A stretch of 7,834 bases of DNA from Bacteroidales bacterium (lineage in GTDB: Bacteria; Bacteroidota; Bacteroidia; Bacteroidales; VadinHA17): positions 1 through 7,834 of the forward strand of contig DOZA01000328.1 of NCBI GenBank assembly GCA_003518245.1, read 5' to 3'. Position numbers and translations under genes: made by a program. Numbering within the stretch: position 1 is the first letter of the stretch; each line of letters starts with the position of its first letter. The notes beneath the pieces were generated by a model, which worked only from the letters and a program-made list of their open reading frames with translations, made no database searches and was not told where the DNA came from. Below, in pieces: positions 1 through 5,457 of the stretch.

Positions 1-57
1 AAGGGCTGAGAGAGTATTAATCCTATAGGGTTAAAAAATGACTTAAGCCTATATGAG
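1..57 (-). pseudogene. Possible 3' continuation of the interrupted glycosyltransferase (fragment at window edge)
   Basis: Read on the minus strand from about position 57 to 1, one frame is open and gives ...YRLKSFFNPIGLILSQP and then leaves the window. In the Bacteroidetes glycosyltransferases that share the 'CPLNWGLGHATR' start, a short linker follows 'YIGPLSRF' and leads to a strand reading roughly 'LLVLSGPEPQR', which opens the C-terminal donor-binding half. The fragment resembles that linker and strand in order and hydrophobicity, with Q where the family usually has G. This suggests the C-terminal half lies to the left of the window and that the repeat at about 55-255 was inserted between the halves. 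The match is short and rests on remembered family sequence, so confidence is low. Confidence 0.3.
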
Positions 58-72
58 CGAAGCGAATATAGG
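48..72. repeat. Hairpin 1 with loop GAGCGAAGCGA
   Basis: A perfect 7-bp stem (CCTATAT at 48-54, ATATAGG at 66-72) encloses the 11-nt loop GAGCGAAGCGA. On the plus strand it is followed by GCTTTTTC (73-80), so it could also act as an intrinsic terminator. The same loop recurs, with one base changed, in a second hairpin at 101-131 whose stem sequence is different. Confidence 0.6.
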
Positions 73-100
73 GCTTTTTCTTTGTTAGAGCCTCCCCTAT

Positions 101-131
101 GGATAAATTTGAGCGGAGCGAGAATTAATCC
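101..131. repeat. Hairpin 2 with loop GAGCGGAGCGA
   Basis: GGAT-A-AATT (101-109) pairs with AATT-A-ATCC (123-131), leaving one internal A/A mismatch. The stem encloses GAGCGGAGCGA (111-121), which differs by one base from the loop of the hairpin at 48-72. The stems of the two hairpins are unrelated in sequence but both are self-complementary, which suggests a repeat family with a conserved loop and a variable stem. Confidence 0.5.
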
Positions 132-142
132 TGTATTAAAAA

Positions 143-155
143 GCACGGATCTGGA
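143..155. repeat. Direct-repeat half copy of the REP-like palindrome
   Basis: GCACGGATCTGGA is identical to 217-229, the left arm and centre of the palindrome at 216-239. Here the second arm is missing: ACAGAGGAGCC follows instead of GATCCGCGCC. It is therefore either a decayed copy or one end of a composite repeat. Confidence 0.6.
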
Positions 156-215
156 ACAGAGGAGCCTGAGCCTTGAGGCCTCGGGGCGACGGTGACGAGC
201 TCGACGAAATACCGC

Positions 216-239
216 GGCACGGATCTGGAGATCCGCGCC
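216..239. repeat. 24-bp REP-like palindrome
   Basis: Two 11-nt arms (216-226 and 229-239) flank a central GG and are fully complementary except at one pair. That pair is A/C on the plus strand and G/T on the minus strand, so the minus-strand single-stranded form folds into an uninterrupted 11-bp hairpin with one G:T wobble. The left arm plus centre, GCACGGATCTGGA, is repeated 74 bp away at 143-155 without its partner arm. Confidence 0.65.
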
Positions 240-891
240 AGCGGGGCGTGTGGTAAAATAGGCGGCTGAGGGGGCCTATGTAATAAGTATAAGAAGGCTG
301 ACTGCAATGATGTGAAAGCCTGCCGCTGAGGTTATCCTCACCGGGCAGGTCAGGAACCCAGCATTCATCATACCTTGAGACTATAAAGCGGTGTATGGAC
401 GAAATAAATGATCCTGCAAAGCTAAAAGCACGAGGAAGAGCTACCCTGAGCTGGTGAGTAATGTAAATACTGTAGACCCTCTTGCTCCAAAAACCAAACC
501 TGTTATCACTTATTATAAGACCAATACTATACCTGCGTAATATTCCTGCAAGCCTTAACCTGTCGGTAATAAAAGCAATAAAATGTACAGGAAGCTGAAA
601 GAAAACATCAATAAAGAGGGGGAAGAAACCTGAATAATATATTGATGGAGACCATATATTAACAAGTTCAGTGTATGCTGACCTATCAAATGTTTTATTG
701 TACTTATGTGGTGCAGCAATATATACTTTATATCCTCTTCTTACCAGTTCACCTGCTATTACCTGTACCCTTGTGGCATGTCCTTTTCCCCAGTTGAGCG
801 GGCAGACCAGGATATTTTTTTTATCATTATTTTCCATGGAGAAGATATTGAAATGACTGATGCTTTTGCATCTGCAGGTGATTATCGATAA

Positions 892-899
892 CAAAAATA
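892..899 (-). promoter_or_regulatory. Possible -7 element for the glycosyltransferase gene
   Basis: The minus strand reads TATTTTTG, a match to the Bacteroidetes TAnnTTTG element, about 55 bp upstream of the ATG at 837. I see no good TTG element at the usual 19-21 bp further upstream, so this is a weak call. Confidence 0.3.
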
Positions 900-936
900 G
901 TATATTTTGAAAGATTAAGGTGTCTATACCAAGGCT

Positions 937-950
937 ATGACTATTGTCAT
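937..950. promoter_or_regulatory. 14-bp dyad ATGAC-N4-GTCAT upstream of hemerythrin (candidate CRP/FNR-type operator)
   Basis: ATGAC (937-941) and GTCAT (946-950) form a perfect 5-4-5 palindrome around TATT, about 70 bp upstream of the hemerythrin start codon. The 5-4-5 layout is that of CRP/FNR-family sites such as TTGAT-N4-ATCAA, and oxygen- or NO-responsive members of that family often control hemerythrin-like genes. The half-site is not the canonical FNR one. A second 5-4-5 palindrome, GATGC-TTTT-GCATC, lies at 859-872 inside the probable leader of the divergent gene. The regulatory role is inference. Confidence 0.3.
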
Positions 951-1019
951 TTTATCAGGAAATCTGTGTTGTATATTTACATCGTAAAGAACCAAGCAGG
1001 AATTAATATAAATTGTCTT

Positions 1020-1442
1020 ATGAAAAGATCAATAAGTCCGGATCCGTATACTTGGAAAAAGGAATATGAGTTACATAATGAACTTTACGATAAGCAAGCG
1101 AAGAAATTCCTTAATATTATTAACCAGATGAAGAAGATCATAACCGGCGGTGTGCAGGACACTGATATATCTGATATATTTTTCCAGCTTACTCATTATT
1201 ATGAGCAGTATATGATAAGGGAAGAGATGGATATGAAAGAACTGGATTATAATGACCTGGAGAATCACAGGAAGTCACATAAGGATTTTATTGATCATAT
1301 AATGGCTTTCAGGGAAGGTTATGGGAAGGGTGACAGGGATGTATATAATGATATGTATTTTTACCTCGAAAGCTGGTTTGATGAGCATATGATGGTTGAT
1401 GACAGGAGGGCAGTGGACTATATCACAGGTTCAAGGAGTTAG
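1020..1442 (+). CDS. Hemerythrin-like protein with an incomplete di-iron site
   Basis: This is a 140-aa, single-domain four-helix-bundle protein of the bacteriohemerythrin type, normally a cytoplasmic O2- or NO-binding di-iron protein. From W12 the sequence aligns without gaps to the usual 'W...Y...iDeQHkkLf.iIN' segment, giving YDKQAKKFLNIIN, so the first ligand His is Ala. The second helix reads YYEQYMIREE where the family has 'Yt.yHF..EE', so that His is Tyr while the bridging Glu is kept. The third helix keeps both His (NHRKSH) and the fourth keeps WFDEHMMVDD, giving the last His and the bridging Asp. In numbering of the classical protein, H73, H77, H101, E58 and D106 are present but H25 and H54 are missing. 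The ATG at 1020 is preferred over a GTG at 966 because family members start a few residues before the conserved Trp. There is no Shine-Dalgarno sequence. The stop lies 2 bp from the stop of the convergent amidohydrolase. Confidence 0.88.
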   Translation: MKRSISPDPYTWKKEYELHNELYDKQAKKFLNIINQMKKIITGGVQDTDISDIFFQLTHYYEQYMIREEMDMKELDYNDLENHRKSHKDFIDHIMAFREGYGKGDRDVYNDMYFYLESWFDEHMMVDDRRAVDYITGSRS

Positions 1443-1444
1443 CT

Positions 1445-2623
1445 CTAAACCAATCGGCAGGCCCGGCTGTCAGCGGTAAGTCTCATATTTGCAATATCGG
1501 CGTTTTCAATAAGCACCAGTCCCGGCACTTTTCCTTTTTCTATGCTACCATATTCATTGTCTATCTTAAGAGCCCGTGCCCCGTTAATAGTAGCCCAGCG
1601 CACCAGTTCAGGCATCGGCAGACCAGGGAAATTAAGGCTGATGATCTTCATTTCCTCAAGTATATTAAGGCTGCTGTTTGAAGCAAGGCTATCGGTACCC
1701 AGCACTATTTCTGCCCCCATATTGATAAGCCTGTTTACCGGGGGCAGGGTATTTTCAATGTACATGTTTGAGCCGGGACAGAGGCAGAAATAACAATTAC
1801 CCCTGTTAAGGGCTGCCTCAATATCTTTTTCGGTTGCGAAAGTATTATGTACAAGTATCAGGTTACCGTTATCGGAAATATACTCTTTTATCCCTGTATT
1901 ATGATCAGGTACACGGTCATAAAGCATTTCGGGGCTTATTCCCATGGCCCTGTATGATTTCATCAGATCACCTCCGGCATTTGCCAGCAGCCTGCTTTCC
2001 TGTTCCGATTCCAAAAAATGAAGACTCACAATTTTATTGTCTGAGGTAAGATCCTTTACCTTTCTTAGGAGTGTTGCCGACATGGAATAGAGAGAGTGGG
2101 GGACTATATATGATTCAATACCTGTATTATCTGCTTCTTTTTTCAGTTCCAGAACCTCCCTTATTCTTTTATCGGCTTTCAGGGGGTCAATGCCAAATAC
2201 TTCCAGGAAGTTAATATATTTTACAGGGCTGGTGTTTTTGATACTGAAGGTTATGCTGTTATTGCAGATATCGCCACAGGCTGATATACCTGAGAGGTAC
2301 ATTCTTTTATCAGCCTCGGCAATTTTCTTTGTGTTGTCCGTGTTGTCAGGTGGTCTTTTTCCCCTTACATTTTTTATAAACTCACCAAGGCCGGTATTTT
2401 CATCTATCTTCTTATGCATACCGGACAGTTCAAGATGGCAATGGCAATTGACAAAGCCGGGAATAATTATACCGTTATGAAATTCAGTGTTTGATAATTC
2501 AGTGAGTGCCCCTCCCGTGTCAATAATCTCTGCAATCCGGCCATTGCTATCGGTTGTTATTATACCTCTTTTAAGTATCTGTCCGGTACCGGTAATACTA
2601 TATTGTGCAGAGAATCTTCTCAT
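1445..2623 (-). CDS. Amidohydrolase (TrzA/SsnA/aminofutalosine-deaminase-like)
   Basis: This 392-aa metal-dependent hydrolase has a TIM-barrel catalytic domain flanked by a small beta domain built from both ends of the chain. Visible motifs are GFVNCHCHLELSG (H61 and H63, the HxH metal ligands), PHSLYSMS (175-182), SLHFLESEQE (H202 metal ligand, E205 catalytic acid/base), LVHNTF (H259), LCPGSN (281-286) and LGTDSLASN (D311). This set is that of the deaminase branch, which includes SAH/MTA deaminase, aminodeoxyfutalosine deaminase, guanine deaminase and chlorohydrolases. 'HLELS' after the HxH is most like the aminofutalosine-deaminase-like group. The natural substrate cannot be told, and no menaquinone genes are nearby. 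Its ATG overlaps the stop of the upstream DUF4296 gene as ATGA, so translation is probably coupled. It is the last gene of the rbfA operon; no terminator is visible after it, where transcription would run into the antisense of the hemerythrin gene. Confidence 0.88.
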   Translation of the reverse strand: MRRFSAQYSITGTGQILKRGIITTDSNGRIAEIIDTGGALTELSNTEFHNGIIIPGFVNCHCHLELSGMHKKIDENTGLGEFIKNVRGKRPPDNTDNTKKIAEADKRMYLSGISACGDICNNSITFSIKNTSPVKYINFLEVFGIDPLKADKRIREVLELKKEADNTGIESYIVPHSLYSMSATLLRKVKDLTSDNKIVSLHFLESEQESRLLANAGGDLMKSYRAMGISPEMLYDRVPDHNTGIKEYISDNGNLILVHNTFATEKDIEAALNRGNCYFCLCPGSNMYIENTLPPVNRLINMGAEIVLGTDSLASNSSLNILEEMKIISLNFPGLPMPELVRWATINGARALKIDNEYGSIEKGKVPGLVLIENADIANMRLTADSRACRLV

Positions 2624-3423
2624 CTGGGTGGCATTGCCTCATACTCTGAATCTTTCTTGAGAATGGAAATATTTGAAACCATTGCATGCTTCTCCCAGTG
2701 TCCCGACTGGTCGGTATGATTAAGTAATTTACCTTTTATATGGGTAACGCGGGGGTCTGTAAGTTCTTTTTTCATAGTAATGGTCACGGGCCTGTTGCTT
2801 TTTCCCAGTATCTTTTTTTCCCATGGTATTATTTTACCCTCTTCTGTTCCATCGTCATACCAGAACCATACCTGGCAGTGAGGGTCGCTACTCTGGTCAT
2901 CCTGATAAAGGGTTATCCGTGCTTTAATAGTATATTCACCCGGCCCTTCAACAGGTATACTGAATTCGACCGGATCATTTACCCCCACATCGGGCAGGCT
3001 ATAGCTTCTTTTTCCGTTCCACAGGTTCTTTTTGGTATTGGTTTTCTGCGACAGCCTCTGTATTACATCGGCTTCAATACCTGAGAGGTTCTCGATTACC
3101 CTGTCATATATTGCCGTGTACCTTTTCGGTTTATCGATAAAATAATACTTGATGCTATTATCCACTTGCTCTTTTGTGTATCCATGTTCACGTATTACAT
3201 CAACATAATTTTCTGTGGAATCTTTCTCAGAGTAACTGCTTTTTATAGGTGGGTAATTAAGCAGGCCATCGACAAGATATATATCGATCAATATTGCGAC
3301 CATTTCTTTCTCGGGTATTACTTCAGATTTGTGAATACCTGACCTGGTGGTTTTATTACAGGATTGTAATATTAGCAGTATAACAATTACCAGAAGGCTG
3401 ATATTTCTAATTATTTTTTTCAT
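2620..3423 (-). CDS. DUF4296 lipoprotein
   Basis: A 267-aa predicted lipoprotein. Residues 1-21 form a basic start and hydrophobic segment ending in LILQSC, a loose lipobox that places the lipidated Cys at position 22. Residues ~34-115 fit the Bacteroidetes DUF4296 domain: 'IPEKEMVAILIDIYLVDGLL', then a helical part with 'YYFIDKPKRYTAIYDRVIENL'. The remaining ~130 residues are predicted mainly beta and look like a separate sandwich-type domain (charged and aromatic, for example QVWFWYDDG), longer than the minimal DUF4296 proteins of about 120-150 aa. Molecular function is unknown; the protein should be anchored to a membrane. Its start overlaps the end of the upstream permease gene by 17 bp and its stop overlaps the amidohydrolase start by 4 bp. 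The link with a LolC/E-type permease and rbfA recurs in the phylum, as I recall. Confidence 0.82.
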   Translation of the reverse strand: MKKIIRNISLLVIVILLILQSCNKTTRSGIHKSEVIPEKEMVAILIDIYLVDGLLNYPPIKSSYSEKDSTENYVDVIREHGYTKEQVDNSIKYYFIDKPKRYTAIYDRVIENLSGIEADVIQRLSQKTNTKKNLWNGKRSYSLPDVGVNDPVEFSIPVEGPGEYTIKARITLYQDDQSSDPHCQVWFWYDDGTEEGKIIPWEKKILGKSNRPVTITMKKELTDPRVTHIKGKLLNHTDQSGHWEKHAMVSNISILKKDSEYEAMPPR

Positions 3424-4633
3424 TCTTCAGGTATTTCCTCGACATATAATGAGCAGGATACCAGGCTGCAAAATACCCAATAAGAAGCACTGTTGCAAGC
3501 ACAGCCAGGAAATCGGTTATCCTCATATTTACCGGGTAGGCATCCAGTATAAGTGTTTCGCCCTGTAATTTTACCAACCCGTACTGCTGCTGCAGCCAGC
3601 ATACAAGGAATCCGAGCAGCAGTCCGCTCACGGCACCTATAACCGATATCATCCATCCTTCGAATATGAATATTTTCTTAATAAGCTCATTTCCCGCTCC
3701 CAGGTTACGAAGTATGGTTATATCTCTTTCTTTTTCGATGATCAGCATTGTAAGTGATCCGATAATATTAAAGGAGGCAATAATAAGTATGAAAGTAAGG
3801 ATAAAAAAAATAGCCAGTCGTTCTGATTTCATCACTTTATAGAAGATCTCCTGCTGCTGGTATTTATTCTTTATGGTATATCCTGGGCCAAACAGTTCCT
3901 CCACTGCCGGTTGTACATTTACGGCTTCGGTCCCTTCGGTGAATTTGATCTCAATAGATGATACTTCATCATTGTACATAAGTAATTCTCTCATAATATC
4001 TATTGGGACATAAATATACCGCGAGTCGTATTCCTGTTCTATTGAGAAAATACCTGAGGGGAAGATTACTGTTCTTACGAAAGCATTTTCAGTATTAGCC
4101 ACCTTACCCAGGCGCTCAGGCACATATATTATCAGGGGTGTGATAAAATTAAGTCCTATACCCAGGTTATTGGCCACTCCCAGTCCAACCACTGCATGCG
4201 GACGGCCATTTTTTTCTTTCAGCTTAAATTCACCATCCCACATCACGCTATCGAGACCGGTTATCTCAGGGTAATTTTCACTCACCCCTTTTACGGTAGT
4301 AATATATTGTTTCTCGTCGTATCGCAACAATGAATTCTCTTCAAGCACAAGTGAATAGTCAGCTATGCCCTCTATTTCCTGAAGGGCTTTGAGACGGTCT
4401 TCACCCGGGTTGAATACTTTTCCTTTGCTGATCCTTACTTCAAGATCGGGGTCGAAGGTTGAAAAGAGTGAATTAACCATATCTTCCAGGCCGTTAAAGA
4501 CTGAAAGAACAATTATCAGAACCATGGTACCCACTATCACTCCTGTTGCTGATATTCCCGAAATAACATTTATTGCATTACGCGATTTTTTCGCGAACAG
4601 GTATCTTTTTGCTATGTATAAGGATAATCTCAA
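3407..4633 (-). CDS. LolC/LolE-type ABC transporter permease (FtsX/MacB family)
   Basis: This 408-aa inner-membrane permease is of the type that, with an ATPase such as LolD, extracts lipoproteins from the inner membrane. Topology is typical: TM1 at ~19-46 (ISGISATGVIVGTMVLIIVL), a ~220-residue periplasmic MacB-PCD-like domain, then TM2 at ~272-297, TM3 at ~327-348 and TM4 at ~374-392. The coupling segment IIEKERDITILRNLGA (298-313) is a hallmark of FtsX-like permeases. The start chosen is the TTG at 4633: it lies 4 bp after the methyltransferase stop, gives the family-typical N-terminus (M/L-RLSLYIAKRYLFAKKS) and the usual length. In-frame ATG codons at 4717 and 4693 would add 20-28 residues and overlap the upstream gene deeply. 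No ATPase partner gene is in the window, which is normal for Bacteroidetes. Substrates are presumably lipoproteins, possibly including the adjacent DUF4296 protein; that link is inference. Confidence 0.9.
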   Translation of the reverse strand: MRLSLYIAKRYLFAKKSRNAINVISGISATGVIVGTMVLIIVLSVFNGLEDMVNSLFSTFDPDLEVRISKGKVFNPGEDRLKALQEIEGIADYSLVLEENSLLRYDEKQYITTVKGVSENYPEITGLDSVMWDGEFKLKEKNGRPHAVVGLGVANNLGIGLNFITPLIIYVPERLGKVANTENAFVRTVIFPSGIFSIEQEYDSRYIYVPIDIMRELLMYNDEVSSIEIKFTEGTEAVNVQPAVEELFGPGYTIKNKYQQQEIFYKVMKSERLAIFFILTFILIIASFNIIGSLTMLIIEKERDITILRNLGAGNELIKKIFIFEGWMISVIGAVSGLLLGFLVCWLQQQYGLVKLQGETLILDAYPVNMRITDFLAVLATVLLIGYFAAWYPAHYMSRKYLKNEKNN

Positions 4634-4637
4634 TGGT

Positions 4638-5447
4638 TTATTTTTTAGCAGTAACCAGGAGGCCTGTACCTTCTTTATGTTTAAAACGGACATCGAAATA
4701 ATTAAGTATAAGAGCAAAGGGCATTACCAGGATATAATAAAAAGGGAGTACAAGGGCAAATATCATAGATGCATTAAGCATAAGCACCGGGTATTTCATC
4801 GATAATTTCCATGATATTTTACCTGGCCATCCATATGTATAAGCTGTACTTATATCAATGAAGCCTGCTGTCTGCAGCTTTTCATTGATATCTTCCACGC
4901 CATACCCATCCCTTACATGTTCATCAATAAATGAATGATCATCTTCATTGTGCACATCGGACCCTCCTTTATCGGATGGTGTTGATATTATCAGCCAGCC
5001 ATCTTTCTGTAATGATGAGTAAAAGTTACTGAAAACCTGCCTGTCCTCCTCAATATGTTCCATTACATCAACAGACAGTACCAGGTTGTATTTATCTTCT
5101 TCTTTATACTCCGTCAGGTCAGCAACCCTGAATGTCAGCTTACCCCTGGCTTTTGTACCATTGACATATTTGTTACAGTCATTTACCTGCTCTTCTTTGA
5201 CATCTATGCCCAGTATATTCCAGTTATTATTTATCTTCCATAATCGCCATGCATATTGCCCGAATCCTGATCCGGCGTCAAGAATATTCCCGGCGCCTCT
5301 ATTTTCAACGGCGTACTGCCTGAGGGCTTTTTTAACATGCCAGGTGCGCAGAAGCAGTATGTCGAGCAGGGTATAGAATACTTTCCTGAGCCACACCGAT
5401 CTGTTGACTATCCTGCCAATACGGCTTTTTACCGGATCATATCTCAT
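4638..5447 (-). CDS. Class I SAM-dependent methyltransferase with C-terminal hydrophobic segment
   Basis: A 269-aa protein. The Rossmann-like methyltransferase core spans ~50-203: motif I is NILDAGSGFGQYAWRL (54-69, with D57xGxGxG), motif II acidic residue is D82 (ILGIDVKEEQ), the post-motif segment is FRVADL (106-111), and motif IV is LVLSVDVMEHIEE (122-134). This is the Methyltransf_11/23 pattern of small-molecule, lipid or quinone methyltransferases. A strongly hydrophobic stretch at ~220-250 (LMLNASMIFALVLPFYYILV onward) could form one or two membrane helices, so the enzyme may sit at the inner membrane and act on a lipid-like substrate. The substrate is unknown. The ATG at 5447 is preferred; the longer frame to 5513 would overlap rbfA by more than 50 bp. 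It follows rbfA by 10 bp and precedes the permease by 4 bp. Confidence 0.85.
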   Translation of the reverse strand: MRYDPVKSRIGRIVNRSVWLRKVFYTLLDILLLRTWHVKKALRQYAVENRGAGNILDAGSGFGQYAWRLWKINNNWNILGIDVKEEQVNDCNKYVNGTKARGKLTFRVADLTEYKEEDKYNLVLSVDVMEHIEEDRQVFSNFYSSLQKDGWLIISTPSDKGGSDVHNEDDHSFIDEHVRDGYGVEDINEKLQTAGFIDISTAYTYGWPGKISWKLSMKYPVLMLNASMIFALVLPFYYILVMPFALILNYFDVRFKHKEGTGLLVTAKK

Positions 5448-5457
5448 TATGTAAGTA

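Larger units (their letters stand above)
55..255. mobile_element. Putative inserted non-coding repeat (REP-like / degenerate mobile element) interrupting the glycosyltransferase gene
   Basis: This stretch separates the intact N-terminal coding part of the glycosyltransferase from a possible continuation at the left edge. The segment 141-250 has 73 G+C out of 110 bases (66%), far above its AT-rich surroundings. It is packed with palindromes: 216-239, GAGGCCTC at 175-182, CGAGCTCG at 196-203, and the two hairpins with the GAGCGRAGCGA loop. It also holds a 13-bp direct repeat, GCACGGATCTGGA, at 143-155 and 217-229. A related 12-mer, ATTAATCCTRTA, occurs at 17-28 and 124-135. No transposase frame is present; the open frame through it on the minus strand is low-complexity (runs of Ser/Pro) and looks like read-through. 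Palindromes of this kind are known for REP elements mobilised by RAYT transposases, but assignment to that class is inference. The boundaries are estimates. Confidence 0.5.
136..837 (-). pseudogene. Glycosyltransferase (MurG/GT28-like fold), N-terminal half only, interrupted by repeat
   Basis: The 233-codon frame starts at the ATG at 837. An extra upstream extension to 894 (MLSIITCRCK...) is unlikely, because family members begin just before the 'ILVCPLNWG' strand. The first ~193 residues show family motifs in order: ILVCPLNWGKGHATR (residues 9-23, the Rossmann-type N-terminal domain with the glycine-rich turn), IISDNRFGF (108-116), YITHQL (125-130), DECWVPD (157-163), LSGRLSH (170-176) and YIGPLSR (186-192). 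Known members, usually about 350-390 aa, then continue into a UDP-sugar-binding C-terminal domain. Here the frame enters the GC-rich repeat and ends with about 40 unrelated residues rich in Ser, Pro and Arg. The acceptor-side domain is intact and the donor-side domain absent, so the product should be inactive unless the C-terminal part is expressed separately. Substrate is unknown; relatives act on cell-envelope glycans or lipids. The undecayed N-terminal frame suggests a recent disruption. Confidence 0.8.

Noticed and set aside
1..260. CRISPR array
   Set aside because: Repeats are few, unequal in spacing and palindromic. There are no uniform spacers and no cas genes.
125..307. 60-codon minus-strand frame through the GC-rich repeat
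   Set aside because: It is a shadow frame over palindromic DNA, Pro/Arg-rich with no domain. The glycosyltransferase frame occupies the same strand.
671..891. Two overlapping plus-strand frames of 61 codons
   Set aside because: Both are antisense to the well-supported glycosyltransferase N-terminal half and match no family.
3420..3656. 78-codon minus-strand frame inside the permease gene
   Set aside because: Alternate-frame translation of the permease C-terminal region, whose correct frame carries clear TM segments.
4389..4805. 138-codon plus-strand frame
   Set aside because: Antisense to the permease and methyltransferase genes; no recognisable motif or promoter.
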